64,000 nt of DNA from Phytophthora colocasiae (taxonomy: Eukaryota > Oomycota > Peronosporomycetes > Peronosporales > Peronosporaceae), in contig JAGKQI010000101.1 in the NCBI GenBank assembly GCA_018806915.1, forward strand, positions 620,001 to 684,000. The letters run 5' to 3'. Position numbers and translations under genes: made by a program. Position 1 is the first letter of the stretch; the number at the start of each line of letters is the position of its first letter. Of the stretch, positions 40,805 to 51,915 are shown one piece after another. The notes under the pieces were generated by a model. The model was not told where the DNA came from and searched no databases. It was given only the letters and a program-made list of their open reading frames with translations.

Positions 40805-43800
40805 TTAAGCGTCCTTGGTATTGCACTCAATTTTCGGCATTGGCACTACATTTAAGCGCTCACGCAATTTCGCGAACTGCGTCGATCCAAGAGGCTTAGT
40901 AAAAATATCCTCCAGCATATCCTTAGTCGGACAGTAAACAATATCGAAATCTCCACGTTCGTAAAGATCCTTAATCCGGTGAAACTTAAGATCCACACCT
41001 TTGACCTTATAGTTCCCCTTCGTAGACTTAATCACCTTTATTGCGGACTGGTTGTCTTGGTACAGCACAGTCTGGTGACGACGTCGAAGCTTCAGCTCTT
41101 CACACAAGTTATGTGTCCAGACGATCATCACCGAGCACTCAGCAGCGGCAACAAATTCCGAACTACATGTGTCGTCATAGGTGATCGACTGTTTGTGGCT
41201 CTTGTAGGCGTACGTACATCCATTCATTTGTAGTACATATCCAGTAATTGACTGACGATCATCCTTCTCTCCACAAAGATCAGCATCAGCATAGGCAGTG
41301 AAATGCAGATCCGGGCTAGAAGGTTTTTCCCACAACAAACCATAGTCACGAGTACCTTGCAGATAACGCAGCACCCTCTTAGCCATCACGTAATGCTCAC
41401 GGGTGTACTTGCTCATATATTTGCTCAGCATACGAACAGCATTTGCTATCTCGGGCCTTGTGCCTTACACTAAATATTGCAAACATCCTACAAGCTCCCG
41501 ATACGGAACGTTCGGATCATTCACTCCAGTTGGCCTTCTTCCACCGGTTCAGGCTGGTTTCCAAGTGTCTGAGGAGTCGAAACAGGTCTGCAGTTCTCCA
41601 TACCAAACCGCTGCAAAACTTCGTCAATGTATCCCCGTTGAGACATCCACAGCACTTGTCCTGGCACGTACTCGATTTCCATGTGCAACAGGTTCTTAAC
41701 ATGTCCTAGGTCCTTCAAGTTAAACTTAGCTCGAAGTTCACTTATCACTAGCTCAATATTCTCGTCCGTTCCTGCGATAACCAAATCATCCACGTACACC
41801 GTGACGAATATTGGACTACCTCCCACTGAACGAGTGTAAACACCACCATCCATCTTACATCGCTTAAAGCCACACGCTCTTAGATGCTTGTCTAGTGTCT
41901 GGTACCAAATCATCGGTGCTTGCTTTAATCCATAGAGACTCCTTAGCAGCTTGCATACTCTGCCAGAACCATCATCAAAATACTCTGGAATCTCCATATA
42001 GATCTCAGCATCATCAATCGGTCCATTTAGAAATGTCGTGACGAAGTCCACGTGCTTGCAGGAAAGATTCAAATGCAAAGCCAGCAGCAACACGAACTTC
42101 ACTGCTTCTTGCGCCACTACCGGAGAGTATGTTTCCCAGTAATCTACTCCGTAGTGTTGCTGACACCCTTTGATGGTGATCCGAGCTCGATGTCTGACAA
42201 CATTTCCATGAGCATCTCGCTTCCGAACGAAAACCCACTTGCTTGTCAACACCTTCTTGTTCTTCGGTCTATCCACTAGTTCCCATGTACAGTTGCGCAT
42301 AAGGTCACTGTATTCCTTCTCCAACGCTTCCTTCCACTTATAAGCATCGGGTGCATTGAGTGTTTCTTCCACAGTCTGCGGTTCCATTACAGCGTTCACC
42401 GATTCAATGACGAGACTGGCTGGAAGTTCCACCTCAAAGTCCTTGTACCGCGGGTTCGGCCATCGAACACGTCTCGACCGTCTAAATGATTCGGTTGTGT
42501 CATTCATTTCCTCTTCATCTGCATCGCTCCCACTGTCGCTCAGTCTCTCCTCGACTTCGCTCATCAAGATAGCGGGTTCAGATGCGGTTATTCCATCCTC
42601 GAGAGCATCAAAATTATCTGCACCATCATCAGCAACAATCGCATCGTCACTATGATCCTCGCCTTCTACTACTGCCACTTCCCCCACCGAAGGTGAGATT
42701 TCCTGTGACATCGGATGCCGCAAGCCATCATCTGAATTGCTGTTAGACAATTCCACTAGGCCTCGCTTGCCTCCACGAAAGTCAACTTCAGCCTCCGTAC
42801 CCAGCAGAATGTTAGTTCCACATAGCTCAGGCTGTATTCCTGCCGCAACAGGAAAAGAATCCTCAGTCTCACTCAACGGTCCTCCACAAGATCCACTTGC
42901 ACCAACCGGAGGAGATACTTCAGTGTCATAGCAGCTACGCGAGTCACCGTCGCAACGGCGGCGTTTTCGATTCTCATCAAGAGTTTCTGTCACAGACGCC
43001 AACACAGGCAATCTGACATACGGCACGATTCTGGGTAAAGTGTTGTGACCTCTACCATACCGATTGCTAAGTAATCGCTCCACATAAGCTCGATCCACCG
43101 TCCATCCTTCCTGAAACTCGACAGATCTAACTTCCTGCACATTCCCAGTAAGCAAGTTCAGCACTCGATAGCTTTCTGAATGTTTAGCATATCCCAGAAA
43201 CAATCCAGGTTTGCCAGTGTCCTCCAACTTCGAAGTCCTAAGTACCTTCGGCGCGAACACGAACACCAAACATCCCCACGTCTTCAAATTCGATACGTCA
43301 GGCCGCTCTCCAAAGCGTCTAAAGTATGGCGTGTCACCCTTCAAAGCTGATGTTGCGCTCACATTTCCCACTTCAACTGCGAATTCAAAGGCCTCACCCC
43401 ACAAGCTAATGGGCATGTCAGCCGTCTTCAATAGACAGCGCGCACGAGCCATTACAACCCCATTCATTTTCTCCACAAGGCCATTCTCTTCTGGACTGTA
43501 TCCGTTAGTCCACGTGTACTCAATTCCACTAGCTCGGAGAAAAGAACGCATCTTCAGCAGTTCCCGTCCTTGATCGGAGTTAAAAACTTCGACCTTGAAG
43601 CCTTGCGCTAGAAGCCATTTAATGTGATCCATCACTACATCCGTGGCTTCGTGCTTCTCCTTCAACTGAAAGCCCCACAAATAGCGACTAGCTTCATCCT
43701 GCACAAGTTGAAAATGCTTGTAACCATCGTAGGTAGTAATATCCACATAGCACATATCCGACATCAACTTTTGGTACGGCTTCGTTGCTCGGCGAGTGTT

Positions 43801-44868
43801 CGTCCTCTTGTAAGACATACGAGTCAACTTCGCCAACTTGCAACTCCAGCACGGCATGTCAACATCATCACGTAAATTCTCAGTCATTCCCGTCACTACT
43901 TGCTCCTTAGCCATGTGCTTTATGGTCGGGGTGTTCAAATGTGCAAACCGTAAATGCCAACGCACGAGAGAATCACCTTCATCTCGAGTTTTGTGTTGAT
44001 GCACTGCTGGAATTCGATAAACTGGAACAACCTTCGCCTTCAAGCGATATCGGCCACGACACTTCGTCAACAAGATCTGCGAATGATCCTTAGTCAACCA
44101 TGCGACTCGTTGCGAATCACGCCTGCCGAATTTCACAGTCCATCCATTCTTTTCCAGTAAATCCAAACTCAACAAATTATCTGGTGCATTCGGTTTGAAC
44201 AGAACATTTCTAAACTGCAGTGACAGCTCCTGATGTGGCTGCTTACTATTCACCACACGGAGATGAACGCTACCAGTTTGCTCATCGTCACTGATTTTAC
44301 CATCATAAGCCTGAAAGACATGCTCCTCATCTTTCTTGAGACTGGACAAGAGATCTTGCTGGTTGCAGACGTGAACATCACTACACGAATCCAAAGCCCA
44401 CTCAATCATATCACCAGCATTGTTCTTCACGGATTCAATTACCAGAGTTTCACGTGAAAGACGACCGACAGCATCGACCTTCCTTCTTTTCGAGTCATCA
44501 TTTTTGCCAGATTTGCACTCCCACCGCTTCCGTTCCGATGAAGCAAAGTGAACTCTCGGTCCAACACCGGCGGCTCGATCATCAGAAGAGTCATCATCAT
44601 CTTCATCCTTGTCCTCCTTTCGTTTCTTGTTCGGGCAATTGGGACGAATATGTCCAACTTCTCCACATTCGAAACAAGTACGAGTCTCTTTTCTTCCGCT
44701 TTTACTATTGCCATCTTTTTGGTCCTTTGATTTATTCTTACCACGGCCACCTCTCTTGCGCTTGCCTTGCTTCTGGCCCTTGCCACACGCAGCGACACCA
44801 GCAGCTTTCTTCTCTTCAGCACCCATCTTTTCATCAAGGGCTGACTCAGCACGCAAAGCATTCATCAC
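40805..44868 (-). pseudogene. copia pol (gag end, protease, integrase, RT, RNase H), two breaks
   Basis: 44868-41521 is one long frame (1,115 codons). It has a zinc knuckle (CFECGEVGHIRPNC), protease ALDSCSDVHVC with Cys where DTG/DSG is usual, a GAG-pre-integrase block (HLRFAHLN ... CWSCKLAK), and integrase D,D,E in SDMCYVDI, FNSDQGREL and EENGLVEKMNG. RT shows CKHVDFVTTFLNG and YVDDLVIAG. Near 41520 the frame shifts, a TAA lies at 41465-41467, and RNase H (YADADLCG, YQDNQSAI) continues to 40805. The core enzymes are well kept, so inactivation is fairly recent. Confidence 0.88.
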
Positions 44869-45781
44869 TTGAGCTGCAGTAGGTACAGGCCTACCACGTA
44901 GTGTTTAGAAAATTGCCGAACAACATCACGATGTGTGCGTGAAACGTGACCAAGCAGTGTTTCTGCAAAGTCTTCATCATCAATCTGCTTCCCATAGTGC
45001 AACATATTCCGACGCATCTTCTACATTTCACGCAACCAAGTCTCCATAGGTTTATCCGGCGTGTAAGTGTTCGAGTAGAACTCAGCGCGTACAAAAATGT
45101 AATTCGCGTACTCGCGCTTCGTTTGTCGATCCACAAACCGGTTCCACATCGCTTCGGCAGTCGTCTCCTGACAAATCATCTCTGCATCTTGAGCCGATAC
45201 ACCCTCGCTTCCCGAGCCGCATTGTCCTTGGCATCAAAATTCAGCCTTGGTATAGCTGCATCCCGGAAAGTTCCATCCACAACGTCCCAACACCCCATTC
45301 GCGTCAAGAAAGTACGTAAATGCACAGCGTACAAGTCAAAGCTACCCTTCATCTTCGGGGCTTTGTCCATCTTCATCGATGGAGGTGGATAATTCATAAC
45401 GGGGACGCTCACTTGAGCTGATGGCCGTGCTCCAAACGCAAAACCACCACTTAGACCTGATCCAGCTCCAGAAGTAACACCGGAAAACACAACACCACCA
45501 ACGCCACTAGCACCACTAAACGTCGCACTGCCAGGAGATCCACTCGTCACCCCACTCACTACAGACACGTTCGGCACTCCAGGCACTGGAGGAACTGTAG
45601 GCGGCGTAGTAGCAGTCACCATGATCGGCACGGACGGCACCGCACTTACGGTCACATCTGAGTTGCTCCGGCAGTCACCATCGACAGTGCAGTCGACGAC
45701 ACAGGCGTTGATCCAGAACTCGGCGCTCCAGACATTCTCGAAGGATTTCTGGAGAGGCTCCAGCGTCAAAGTTGGGCTCAT
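44869..45781 (-). pseudogene. copia gag, frameshifted
   Basis: Starts at the ATG at 45781-45779, which overlaps the primer-binding site. The first frame (201 codons, rich in Gly/Ser/Val/Pro, ending FDLYAVHLRTFLTRMGC region and LNFDAKDNAAREARVY) stops at 45176. The match continues in another frame with FVDRQTKREYANYIFVR and TYTPDKPMETWLREM. It is broken by a TAG at 45021-45023, reads on to LLGHVSRTHRDVVRQFSKHY, and shifts again near 44890 into the pol frame. Confidence 0.75.
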
Positions 45782-45785
45782 AACC
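45772..45785 (-). other. copia primer-binding site (initiator tRNA-Met anticodon arm)
   Basis: The plus-strand bases TTGGGCTCATAACC equal the anticodon stem-loop of initiator tRNA-Met (GGGCTCATAACC, anticodon CAT), directly next to the LTR edge. Copia elements are known to prime from an internal half-tRNA-Met. Confidence 0.7.
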
Positions 45786-45938
45786 TAGCCGAGTGCACGG
45801 CGGAGGATGGAGCGCACCAAGAAGCTCCTTCGTAACTAAAGCAAGAACGAAGACACTTGTTCTCCACGTTGCAGGTTTGAGATTGAGGTGGGAAAACCTC
45901 GAACGGTGACAAACCCCCTCTCAGTTATACTATCCTAT
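45786..45938 (-). repeat. copia 5' LTR, inner piece (153 bp)
   Basis: Matches 40487-40639. It is cut at the CCTAT target site of the inserted gypsy element; the rest is at 51716-51837. Confidence 0.9.
45934..45938. repeat. target duplication CCTAT, left copy (second gypsy)
   Basis: Second copy at 51711-51715. The uninterrupted LTR has TCTAT at this position (40635-40639). Confidence 0.88.
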
Positions 45939-46206
45939 TGTTGTGTCGCTTCCAAAGGAAATGTAGAAGTGATATGTATTGAGCAGTTCGTTAGTTTGCA
46001 CTAACAGCTCTTGTCCTATGCATGCCCTTGGAGGTGACCGCTCCGGTGGCACAAACCGTCCGTACTTGCTGCACCTGCATAACAGTCCATACTTGATCAG
46101 TTGAGCAACCGTCCTTACTTGCTGCAGCTGGTCATCTTCTGTAGAGTGTTGGTGTTGCTGGGCTAGATCCCAGCAACGGCTACACAGTGTAGCACCAGCT
46201 ACAACA
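45939..46206 (-). repeat. 3' LTR of second gypsy element (268 bp)
   Basis: In plus orientation TGTTGTGTCG ... CTACAACA. The 51443-51710 copy is the same length. A 9-bp hairpin GTTGCTGGG/CCCAGCAAC lies at 46154-46177. The polypurine tract (GGAGGGGGAAG on the minus strand, 46207-46217) abuts it. Confidence 0.92.
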
Positions 46207-46282
46207 CTTCCCCCTCCAAAAGCGCCTTCAATATAAAGCCGTACAGCTCGATGTGAGCTGCGGTTCACGAGTCTGCGTGAAA

Positions 46283-46750
46283 CTAGTCCAGTTGTAGCGC
46301 CCTGCGTAGTGCCTTTACAGGTGCCTTGTTGCCGTGGTTGCGAACGAAAGCCTTCACAGCAACGGGAACGTCCTGCAAGAGAGTGTCCGCGGGCTCCCAG
46401 GAATCCTCAAGAGTATCGAGACCACGCCAGTGCACCTTGATCTCATGTCGTTTCTCTTGACGATTGTAGCGGGCCTCGAGCAAAGATTCCACGACGTGGC
46501 CCTCGCTGTTGTGTGCAATATGCAGTAACAGATCCTCGGTCACGTTGAGGGAAGCATCAGCGTAAAATTTGAGCCGACTAGCGTGCGCCTCTTTCTTCTG
46601 CCCTGTGATCAAGTTCTCGATCTCAAAGATCCAGTTGGACACAGTCGCCACCACACGTGCTGGCCCGCACCACTTCACGCTGAGCTTGCTGCGTGTGTGC
46701 TGCCAGACGTCGGCGTACAAAACAAAGTCTCCCACATCAAACTGGGCCAT
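46283..46750 (-). pseudogene. second gypsy: integrase tail and chromodomain
   Basis: An open frame from the ATG at 46750 reads AQFDVGDFVLYADVW and SKLSVKWCGPARVV (integrase C-terminal barrel). A chromodomain follows (HVVESLLEARYNRQEKRHEI, VHWRGLDTLEDSWEP), ending 46283. It is in a different frame from the integrase core upstream, so it is cut off by an indel around 46790 or expressed separately. Confidence 0.8.
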
Positions 46751-46791
46751 GGTAGTACCCGCTTTTTCGCGTGCCCTTTGCGTCCCGCTGC

Positions 46792-47628
46792 TCAGACGGC
46801 CACGTTGGCCTCTTTGCTGCGTTTGTGCATTGATTGTAGGGCTTGCTGCAGCTGCACGACATGCTCCCTTTGCATTGTTTGTATCTCGTCAAGAGTAGTC
46901 GTTTTGATGGGTCCAGGTACTGCAATGTGATCACTTGGTCCCATAGCTTTGAGTCCTGTCATGGCGGTCAATGGCGCCACACCTCCCAGTGACGGTGACG
47001 CCGAGTTGTTCAGCACCATCTGAACAATCTTTATCACTCTTGGCCATTCGTGTGGTTGCAGCCTCCATTCAGATAAGAGTGCGCGACAGCAGCGCAAAGC
47101 TTCCCGGTTCACCACCTCTACGGTGCCATTTGCCCACGGGCACCTAGCGGTGGTGAAATGGTGGTGTGCCCCCATTGCATGTTGAAGAGCTTCGATCACC
47201 TTGTTCTTGAAGTGTGTCCCTTGATCACTCACCCAAGACCGACACACTCCAAACGCAGCAAACCAGTCGAGCAGAGCACTAAATGTAGTTTCCGCATCAG
47301 CTGCCTCGCTAGGCACAAGCCACACGTACTTGGACGCGTCGTCCTTGATCACCAGGACGTACACCTGGTCCGTGTCGCTCTCCCCCATGTACAGAAAGTC
47401 CCAGTGCAGGAGCTCGTTCGGGTGCTCAGCGTGCAACGCTTCCCCAAGTAGACGGGGTTGTGGTGGGCCACCTAGAGTACTGGCACAGTGCAGGCACCGC
47501 TGGACGAAAAACTCCACGTCGCGAGCCATTTCCTTCCAGACGAACTTCTCGCTAATATTTTTCAAGGTCACTGCACTGCCTCTGTGTCCAGCAATACCAA
47601 AGTGCCCAACGACACACACTCGCACTTG
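46792..47628 (-). pseudogene. second gypsy: integrase core after an in-frame TAA
   Basis: Follows the TAA at 47629-47631 in the same frame as RT/RNase H. It holds a zinc-binding region (HFGIAGHRG ... CLHCAS) and the catalytic D,D,E in LHWDFLYMG, WVSDQGTHFKN and ANGTVEVVNREA. It ends at a TGA at 46792 after KRSKEANVAV. The stop context is CAA TAA CAA, so readthrough is a possibility, but a plain nonsense mutation is simpler. Confidence 0.8.
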
Positions 47629-50600
47629 TTATTGCGTGGCTTCATCCGGAATCCAGATCCGACCCTGCTTGTCCCTCCAGATAGAGACTGCATCTTCACT
47701 GTCGAGGGCGAAATCCCGTGGCGGATCGGCTGCACTTTGCGCTGCCACAATCTCCAGCAATGTTGGCCACACAAACGCTTCATCAAGCTGAGGCGACAAT
47801 GGTAGTGGCACTTGACGGATAGCACAGACAGTCTTGAAGGTAGATCCCCATCTTGATAGAAGGTCGGCCCACACGTTATCCTCACCCGCAATATCGTGAA
47901 TGTCGTATTTGTATCCCATCAGTAGTAGGGACCACCGGTGGAGCTTATCCGCGGTGTACTTTGGTACAGAGCTCGACACACTGTGCGGGTCAAAGATATA
48001 CCGTAGGTTGCGGTGGTCCGTGAATAACGCGAAGCCATCGTGACGGTGCAATAGATAGTCTGCGCGTCTGCACGTCTCCACAATTGCATAAGCTTCTTTC
48101 TCGACAATTGCCCACCGCTTCGCTGCACCGGTGAAGGATCCGCTCAACATCATCAGCGGTTGATGCTCTTGCTCGCTAAGCGGCCTGTTAGCGTGCTCAC
48201 GAGGAATCTGCGTGATGGCGGCGCCCCAATGATCGTCACTCGCGTCGGTGTACACCGAGAGTTGTTTCTCGGGGTCCGGATGCGCTAACAGCAGCGCATG
48301 CTGCAATGCTTCCTTGCAACGATCCAAACAGGCAACCTCGTTGTCACCCCACCCCACGTCAGAGAGTTTGATGGACCGGACTTGTTGCTTCTTGCGGCTC
48401 CCAGCTCGCTCATACACTCGCTCCATTGTCTTCACGAGAGGGTCAATCAATTTATTGAAAGCGGGCAAAGAAGCCCGCATCCAATTCAGTGCGCAGACGA
48501 ACTGTTGTAGCTCTTGCCCAGTCGTAGGCGCCGGGAGCTTCGACAATGCATCGATTCTAGCAGGATCATGGCGAACGCCCTCGCCAGAGACCACTCGTCC
48601 ACACCACAGGGCCTCTCGCAAATAAAATCTGCACTTCTTCGGGTTCAACTTCAAACCCTTCTCGGCGCAAATGGTGAGGACTCTCTTGAGCAAAGCTAGC
48701 AACGCCATGTCGGAGTCTCCATACCCCAGCAAGTCGTCGATCCAAATCATCAGCCCGTTATTGAACACTTCTGCAAACATTTGCTGTACCGTTGACTGCA
48801 CGTAAGCCACGCTATTGGTCCCTCCCATCAGGACGCGCGTCGGTGTGATCACTCCTTCTTCCGTGAGAATAGAGTAGATTTCCTGGCAAAGTAGAGCCAT
48901 AGCAAATTGCCAGAACCCCTTGAAGAAATCTAGTGAAAAGTAGCGCGACGAGCCACGCAGTTGCTCAAACGCGGCCTCCAGAATCGGCATCGGCCATACC
49001 ACAGACTCGACACAGGCATTAGGACCCCGCACATCCACAGTCATGCGATGATCATTAGCCTCTGGTTTGTTCACAACGTGGGGCGGCGAGCACCACCTGC
49101 TCTGTGGGTTTCGGTAGCATAGCCCGGCTGCAATCAGTGCGTCAATGTGCTTCTTGAGGAAGGCACGGTGCACCGGTGAGTAGCGACGAGCTTTACACTT
49201 GACCGGAACTGCTCCAGGCTTTAGCTTCACCTCCATTGGAGGCATATCGACGGGCGGGTCGCGTCCAATGATGATACGAAAAACATCGATGAGCTGCATC
49301 AATATCGTTTCCAATTCTTTCACAAATTCCTCGGACGCACCAAATCTCCGCGCTTCATCCACCTTCTCCAGCAGAATTGCTCTAATTTCTTCTCTCTCGG
49401 CGTCGATATCTTTGTCGAAATCAGGGAAGCACGCGCGAGCTTCATCGTCTTCAAGTGCACGCTCTTCCTCCGTCACCGCCGGAGACTCGGCTGCTCCTGT
49501 ATACGCGAGAACACTCGCTACACCACTAGCCGGGCGATCATCAACATCGCTCATATCCCATTCGGCACTCACTTGCTGTGCAGAAGCAAGCAGCTTTTCA
49601 GGACTGTAGCCCAATCGCTCCATAATCCACCGCGAGAGCAATAGGTCACCAACACCAGGTGGTATCCGGTGCTCCGTCACCCAGCAGATCACGTTGTGGA
49701 GCACCAAAGGCCCCCCTGGAGTCGAAAATCTCAGATCGAGCTTCACTTTACTCTTGACAGGCAGAGGCTTATCACCAACACCCGTGATGGCCGCCCCTCC
49801 GTCGATATCCTGCTTGTTGAGCCAGACCCCCTTCGCTGTCAACAGCTTCAGTAATTTTGCAGTCACCATTGACACCTCGGCTGCACTGTCCGGGGTGATT
49901 TCCGTCTCAACGTTGTCCAGTACAACACACGGAATGCTTGAAGTCGATGTAGCCACTTTAGAATCCGATGCCGTGACGGCTAATACAGGTTTCAGCACCT
50001 TTTTCCCAGTTCTTGCCTCGTAGAGCTCCTTTGCTTCGGATGGACTCCCAATGCCAGGACACTGGAACACACCATGCGCCTGGTCACCGCATTTAAAGCA
50101 CTTCTTCGGAGGACGATCACTGGTCGGTCTTGGCTTGAACTTATTGGCCGCCTTGGGCTGTTGTTGATCGTCACTGCTATTCACCTTGGTAGCACCTTGT
50201 GCCCCACCAAGTCCTCGTTTCGGCTGAACCTGTGGCTGAGTCGGCTTATTGCCTCCTTTGGTTTGCGTCTGGGCTGAAATGTGGGCCTCGAATCGCATAA
50301 ACCCCTCCAGTTCACCTCGCAACCACCTTAGGAACGCTGACAGATCCGACTTCGTGGACTTGTGGCACTGCCGGCTTAATTGATCTTTCACAGCTGCCTT
50401 AAAAGGCTGCGGCCTCAATGCGTCCACTAAATACCCGACGACCTTCTTGGGCTCAGTGTGCACAACATCTTCCATGTTGAGTCGGTCAATAATCTCGTAA
50501 AACTGAGCCATGAGCCGTGAGAGTCGTGACTCCGCATCTTGCAGCTCAATGTCCATGCAAAGAGCTTTGACTTCTCTATCAAGTGTCTTGTACGCTGTGT

Positions 50601-51408
50601 TATCTGGTACACGCGCTGACAAAAAGTAGTCTCTCCACTCGGCTTCGGTGACGTCCTTCTCCTCCTTGAAGAGCTCGAAACCGCAAATACGAACCATCGT
50701 GCCTTGCTCGATGCAAGCACTGAGCGGCATCACAAAAAACTTCGCCTGCGTTCCTTGGTTCAAGGCCTTGATGCGCCTTGTGTAGATCGCATAGCTGTCC
50801 ATGAAGTCCCTCTTTTCTTTTTTGGAGCTTCCTCTGTATATTGGCGGGACGGGCAGGTTCGTTCCTGCTGCCACAGTGACAGCAGCAGCTTCCGCTGGTC
50901 GCTCTGCACTCGACGGCGCAGCACCTTGCGCAAACGCACCCCACCGAGCCTGCAAATGCGGCTGAACGGCCTCGGCAAGGCTCTCAAGCCTTTGTGATTG
51001 AAGTCCAACCGCCTCTTCCGCCGCCCTCAGCACCTTATACTGTTCCTCCAGGTAGTGGCGGTGCTCGTCCATTTGACGACGCATCTCCTGCTGCTGCTCT
51101 ATTAAGGCCGACTGTCGGTCATTTTGCGCTTGCAGGTATGCTGACGTCTGCTCTGCAAGTCGATCTTGCTGGAGCTGCACCTGGCCAATCTGCTCGGCAT
51201 TCCTCTGATGCGCTGCAGCTGCATGCTGGGCCAGGGCTTCTACTTGACGCCGCGTCTCACTCCCCTGAATTACTGCCGTTCTTGTACATGTAGTCGTCTC
51301 CTGCGTCAATCGTAGGTCGTGCTCTGTCAGCGGCGGCAGTGGAGGGTAGACCGCAATGGGCATCCCGTCGGTGGGAACTGGCACCATCGCTTCGTCAGGT
51401 TCTTCCAT
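47629..51408 (-). CDS. second gypsy: gag-protease-RT-RNase H polyprotein (1,259 aa)
   Basis: A single open frame from ATG 51408. The N-terminal 150 residues are a coiled coil rich in Gln. The gag domain is at about 190-390, with one zinc knuckle (CFKCGDQAHGVFQC). The protease region has SIPCVVLDNVETEITPDSAA, where the usual DTG/DSG is DSA. RT has SLDFFKGFWQF and IWIDDLLGY (WIDD in place of YVDD). RNase H shows VYTDASDDHWGA, VEKEAYAIVE and FTDHRNLRY. Gag and pol are fused in one frame, unlike the 17-kb element. It ends at a TAA that separates it from integrase. Confidence 0.88.
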   Translation of the reverse strand: MEEPDEAMVPVPTDGMPIAVYPPLPPLTEHDLRLTQETTTCTRTAVIQGSETRRQVEALAQHAAAAHQRNAEQIGQVQLQQDRLAEQTSAYLQAQNDRQSALIEQQQEMRRQMDEHRHYLEEQYKVLRAAEEAVGLQSQRLESLAEAVQPHLQARWGAFAQGAAPSSAERPAEAAAVTVAAGTNLPVPPIYRGSSKKEKRDFMDSYAIYTRRIKALNQGTQAKFFVMPLSACIEQGTMVRICGFELFKEEKDVTEAEWRDYFLSARVPDNTAYKTLDREVKALCMDIELQDAESRLSRLMAQFYEIIDRLNMEDVVHTEPKKVVGYLVDALRPQPFKAAVKDQLSRQCHKSTKSDLSAFLRWLRGELEGFMRFEAHISAQTQTKGGNKPTQPQVQPKRGLGGAQGATKVNSSDDQQQPKAANKFKPRPTSDRPPKKCFKCGDQAHGVFQCPGIGSPSEAKELYEARTGKKVLKPVLAVTASDSKVATSTSSIPCVVLDNVETEITPDSAAEVSMVTAKLLKLLTAKGVWLNKQDIDGGAAITGVGDKPLPVKSKVKLDLRFSTPGGPLVLHNVICWVTEHRIPPGVGDLLLSRWIMERLGYSPEKLLASAQQVSAEWDMSDVDDRPASGVASVLAYTGAAESPAVTEEERALEDDEARACFPDFDKDIDAEREEIRAILLEKVDEARRFGASEEFVKELETILMQLIDVFRIIIGRDPPVDMPPMEVKLKPGAVPVKCKARRYSPVHRAFLKKHIDALIAAGLCYRNPQSRWCSPPHVVNKPEANDHRMTVDVRGPNACVESVVWPMPILEAAFEQLRGSSRYFSLDFFKGFWQFAMALLCQEIYSILTEEGVITPTRVLMGGTNSVAYVQSTVQQMFAEVFNNGLMIWIDDLLGYGDSDMALLALLKRVLTICAEKGLKLNPKKCRFYLREALWCGRVVSGEGVRHDPARIDALSKLPAPTTGQELQQFVCALNWMRASLPAFNKLIDPLVKTMERVYERAGSRKKQQVRSIKLSDVGWGDNEVACLDRCKEALQHALLLAHPDPEKQLSVYTDASDDHWGAAITQIPREHANRPLSEQEHQPLMMLSGSFTGAAKRWAIVEKEAYAIVETCRRADYLLHRHDGFALFTDHRNLRYIFDPHSVSSSVPKYTADKLHRWSLLLMGYKYDIHDIAGEDNVWADLLSRWGSTFKTVCAIRQVPLPLSPQLDEAFVWPTLLEIVAAQSAADPPRDFALDSEDAVSIWRDKQGRIWIPDEATQ

Positions 51409-51442
51409 GCTGGGCTGCGACTTGTCCAGCTAAAGAATTCTT

Positions 51443-51710
51443 TGTTGTGTCGCTTCCAAAGGAAATGTAGAAGTGATATGTATTGAGCAGTTCGTTAGTT
51501 TGCACTAACAGCTCTTGTCCTATGCATGCCCTTGGAGGTGACCGCTCCGGTGGCACAAACCGTCCGTACTTGCTGCACCTGCATAACAGTCCATACTTGA
51601 TCAGTTGAGCAACCGTCCTTACTTGCTGCAGCTGGTCATCTTCTGTAGAGTGTTGGTGTTGCTGGGCTAGATCCCAGCAACGGCTACACAGTGTAGCACC
51701 AGCTACAACA
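51443..51710 (-). repeat. 5' LTR of second gypsy element (268 bp)
   Basis: Same length as 45939-46206 and no difference noticed by eye, including the hairpin at 51658-51681. It is followed by CCTAT (51711-51715). Confidence 0.92.
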
Positions 51711-51715
51711 CCTAT

Positions 51716-51837
51716 ACTAACTGCAGTATGTGCTGCACACTCTCAGTCTGGGACTGAGGCTGTTGCACTTCAACAGACAGTTGCTAATCTACAACTGCAG
51801 TATATGACGGAGCACGACAGACCACTAGAATCGAACA
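51716..51837 (-). repeat. copia 5' LTR, outer piece (122 bp)
   Basis: Matches 40640-40761. Together with 45786-45938 it makes a full 275-bp LTR. CTAAC follows at 51838-51842. Confidence 0.9.
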
Positions 51838-51842
51838 CTAAC

Positions 51843-51915
51843 TTCTTGGATGCATTCGCCCCACGCAAGCCCAGTCACTTCCGGCTTGCAAAACACTCGC
51901 AATGGCTTGTGCACT
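51843..51915 (-). pseudogene. Fanzor N-terminal remnant beyond the copia insertion
   Basis: On the minus strand the frame reads LGLRGANASKKL and continues directly into AKPSYLLANLYMLRQLEDD at 40486 when the copia block and one CTAAC are removed. How far the Fanzor gene extends upstream is not clear. Confidence 0.5.

Larger units (their letters stand above)
45939..51710 (-). mobile_element. second Ty3/gypsy element with chromodomain (5,772 bp), nested in the copia LTR
   Basis: 268-bp LTRs, target duplication CCTAT, polypurine tract at the left LTR, and gag, protease, RT, RNase H, integrase and chromodomain on the minus strand. Two interruptions separate RT/RNase H from integrase and integrase from the chromodomain. 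I could not identify its primer-binding site. Confidence 0.92.
40487..51837 (-). mobile_element. Ty1/copia retrotransposon, decayed, with a gypsy element inside its 5' LTR
   Basis: Minus-strand element with 275-bp LTRs and target duplication CTAAC. Without the nested gypsy and its duplication it is about 5.6 kb. The order gag, protease, integrase, RT, RNase H is the copia order. It is inserted in the N-terminal part of the Fanzor relic. Frameshifts and stops in gag and before RNase H make it non-functional. Confidence 0.9.

Noticed and set aside
42356..44882. Plus-strand frames opposite the copia pol
   Set aside because: They mirror the pol frame and show no domain; copia motifs are all on the minus strand.
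45786..45938. A 153-bp LTR as the complete copia LTR
   Set aside because: This piece lacks the TG end. The intact LTR at 40487-40761 is 275 bp, and the missing 122 bp lie beyond the nested gypsy with matching CCTAT duplication.
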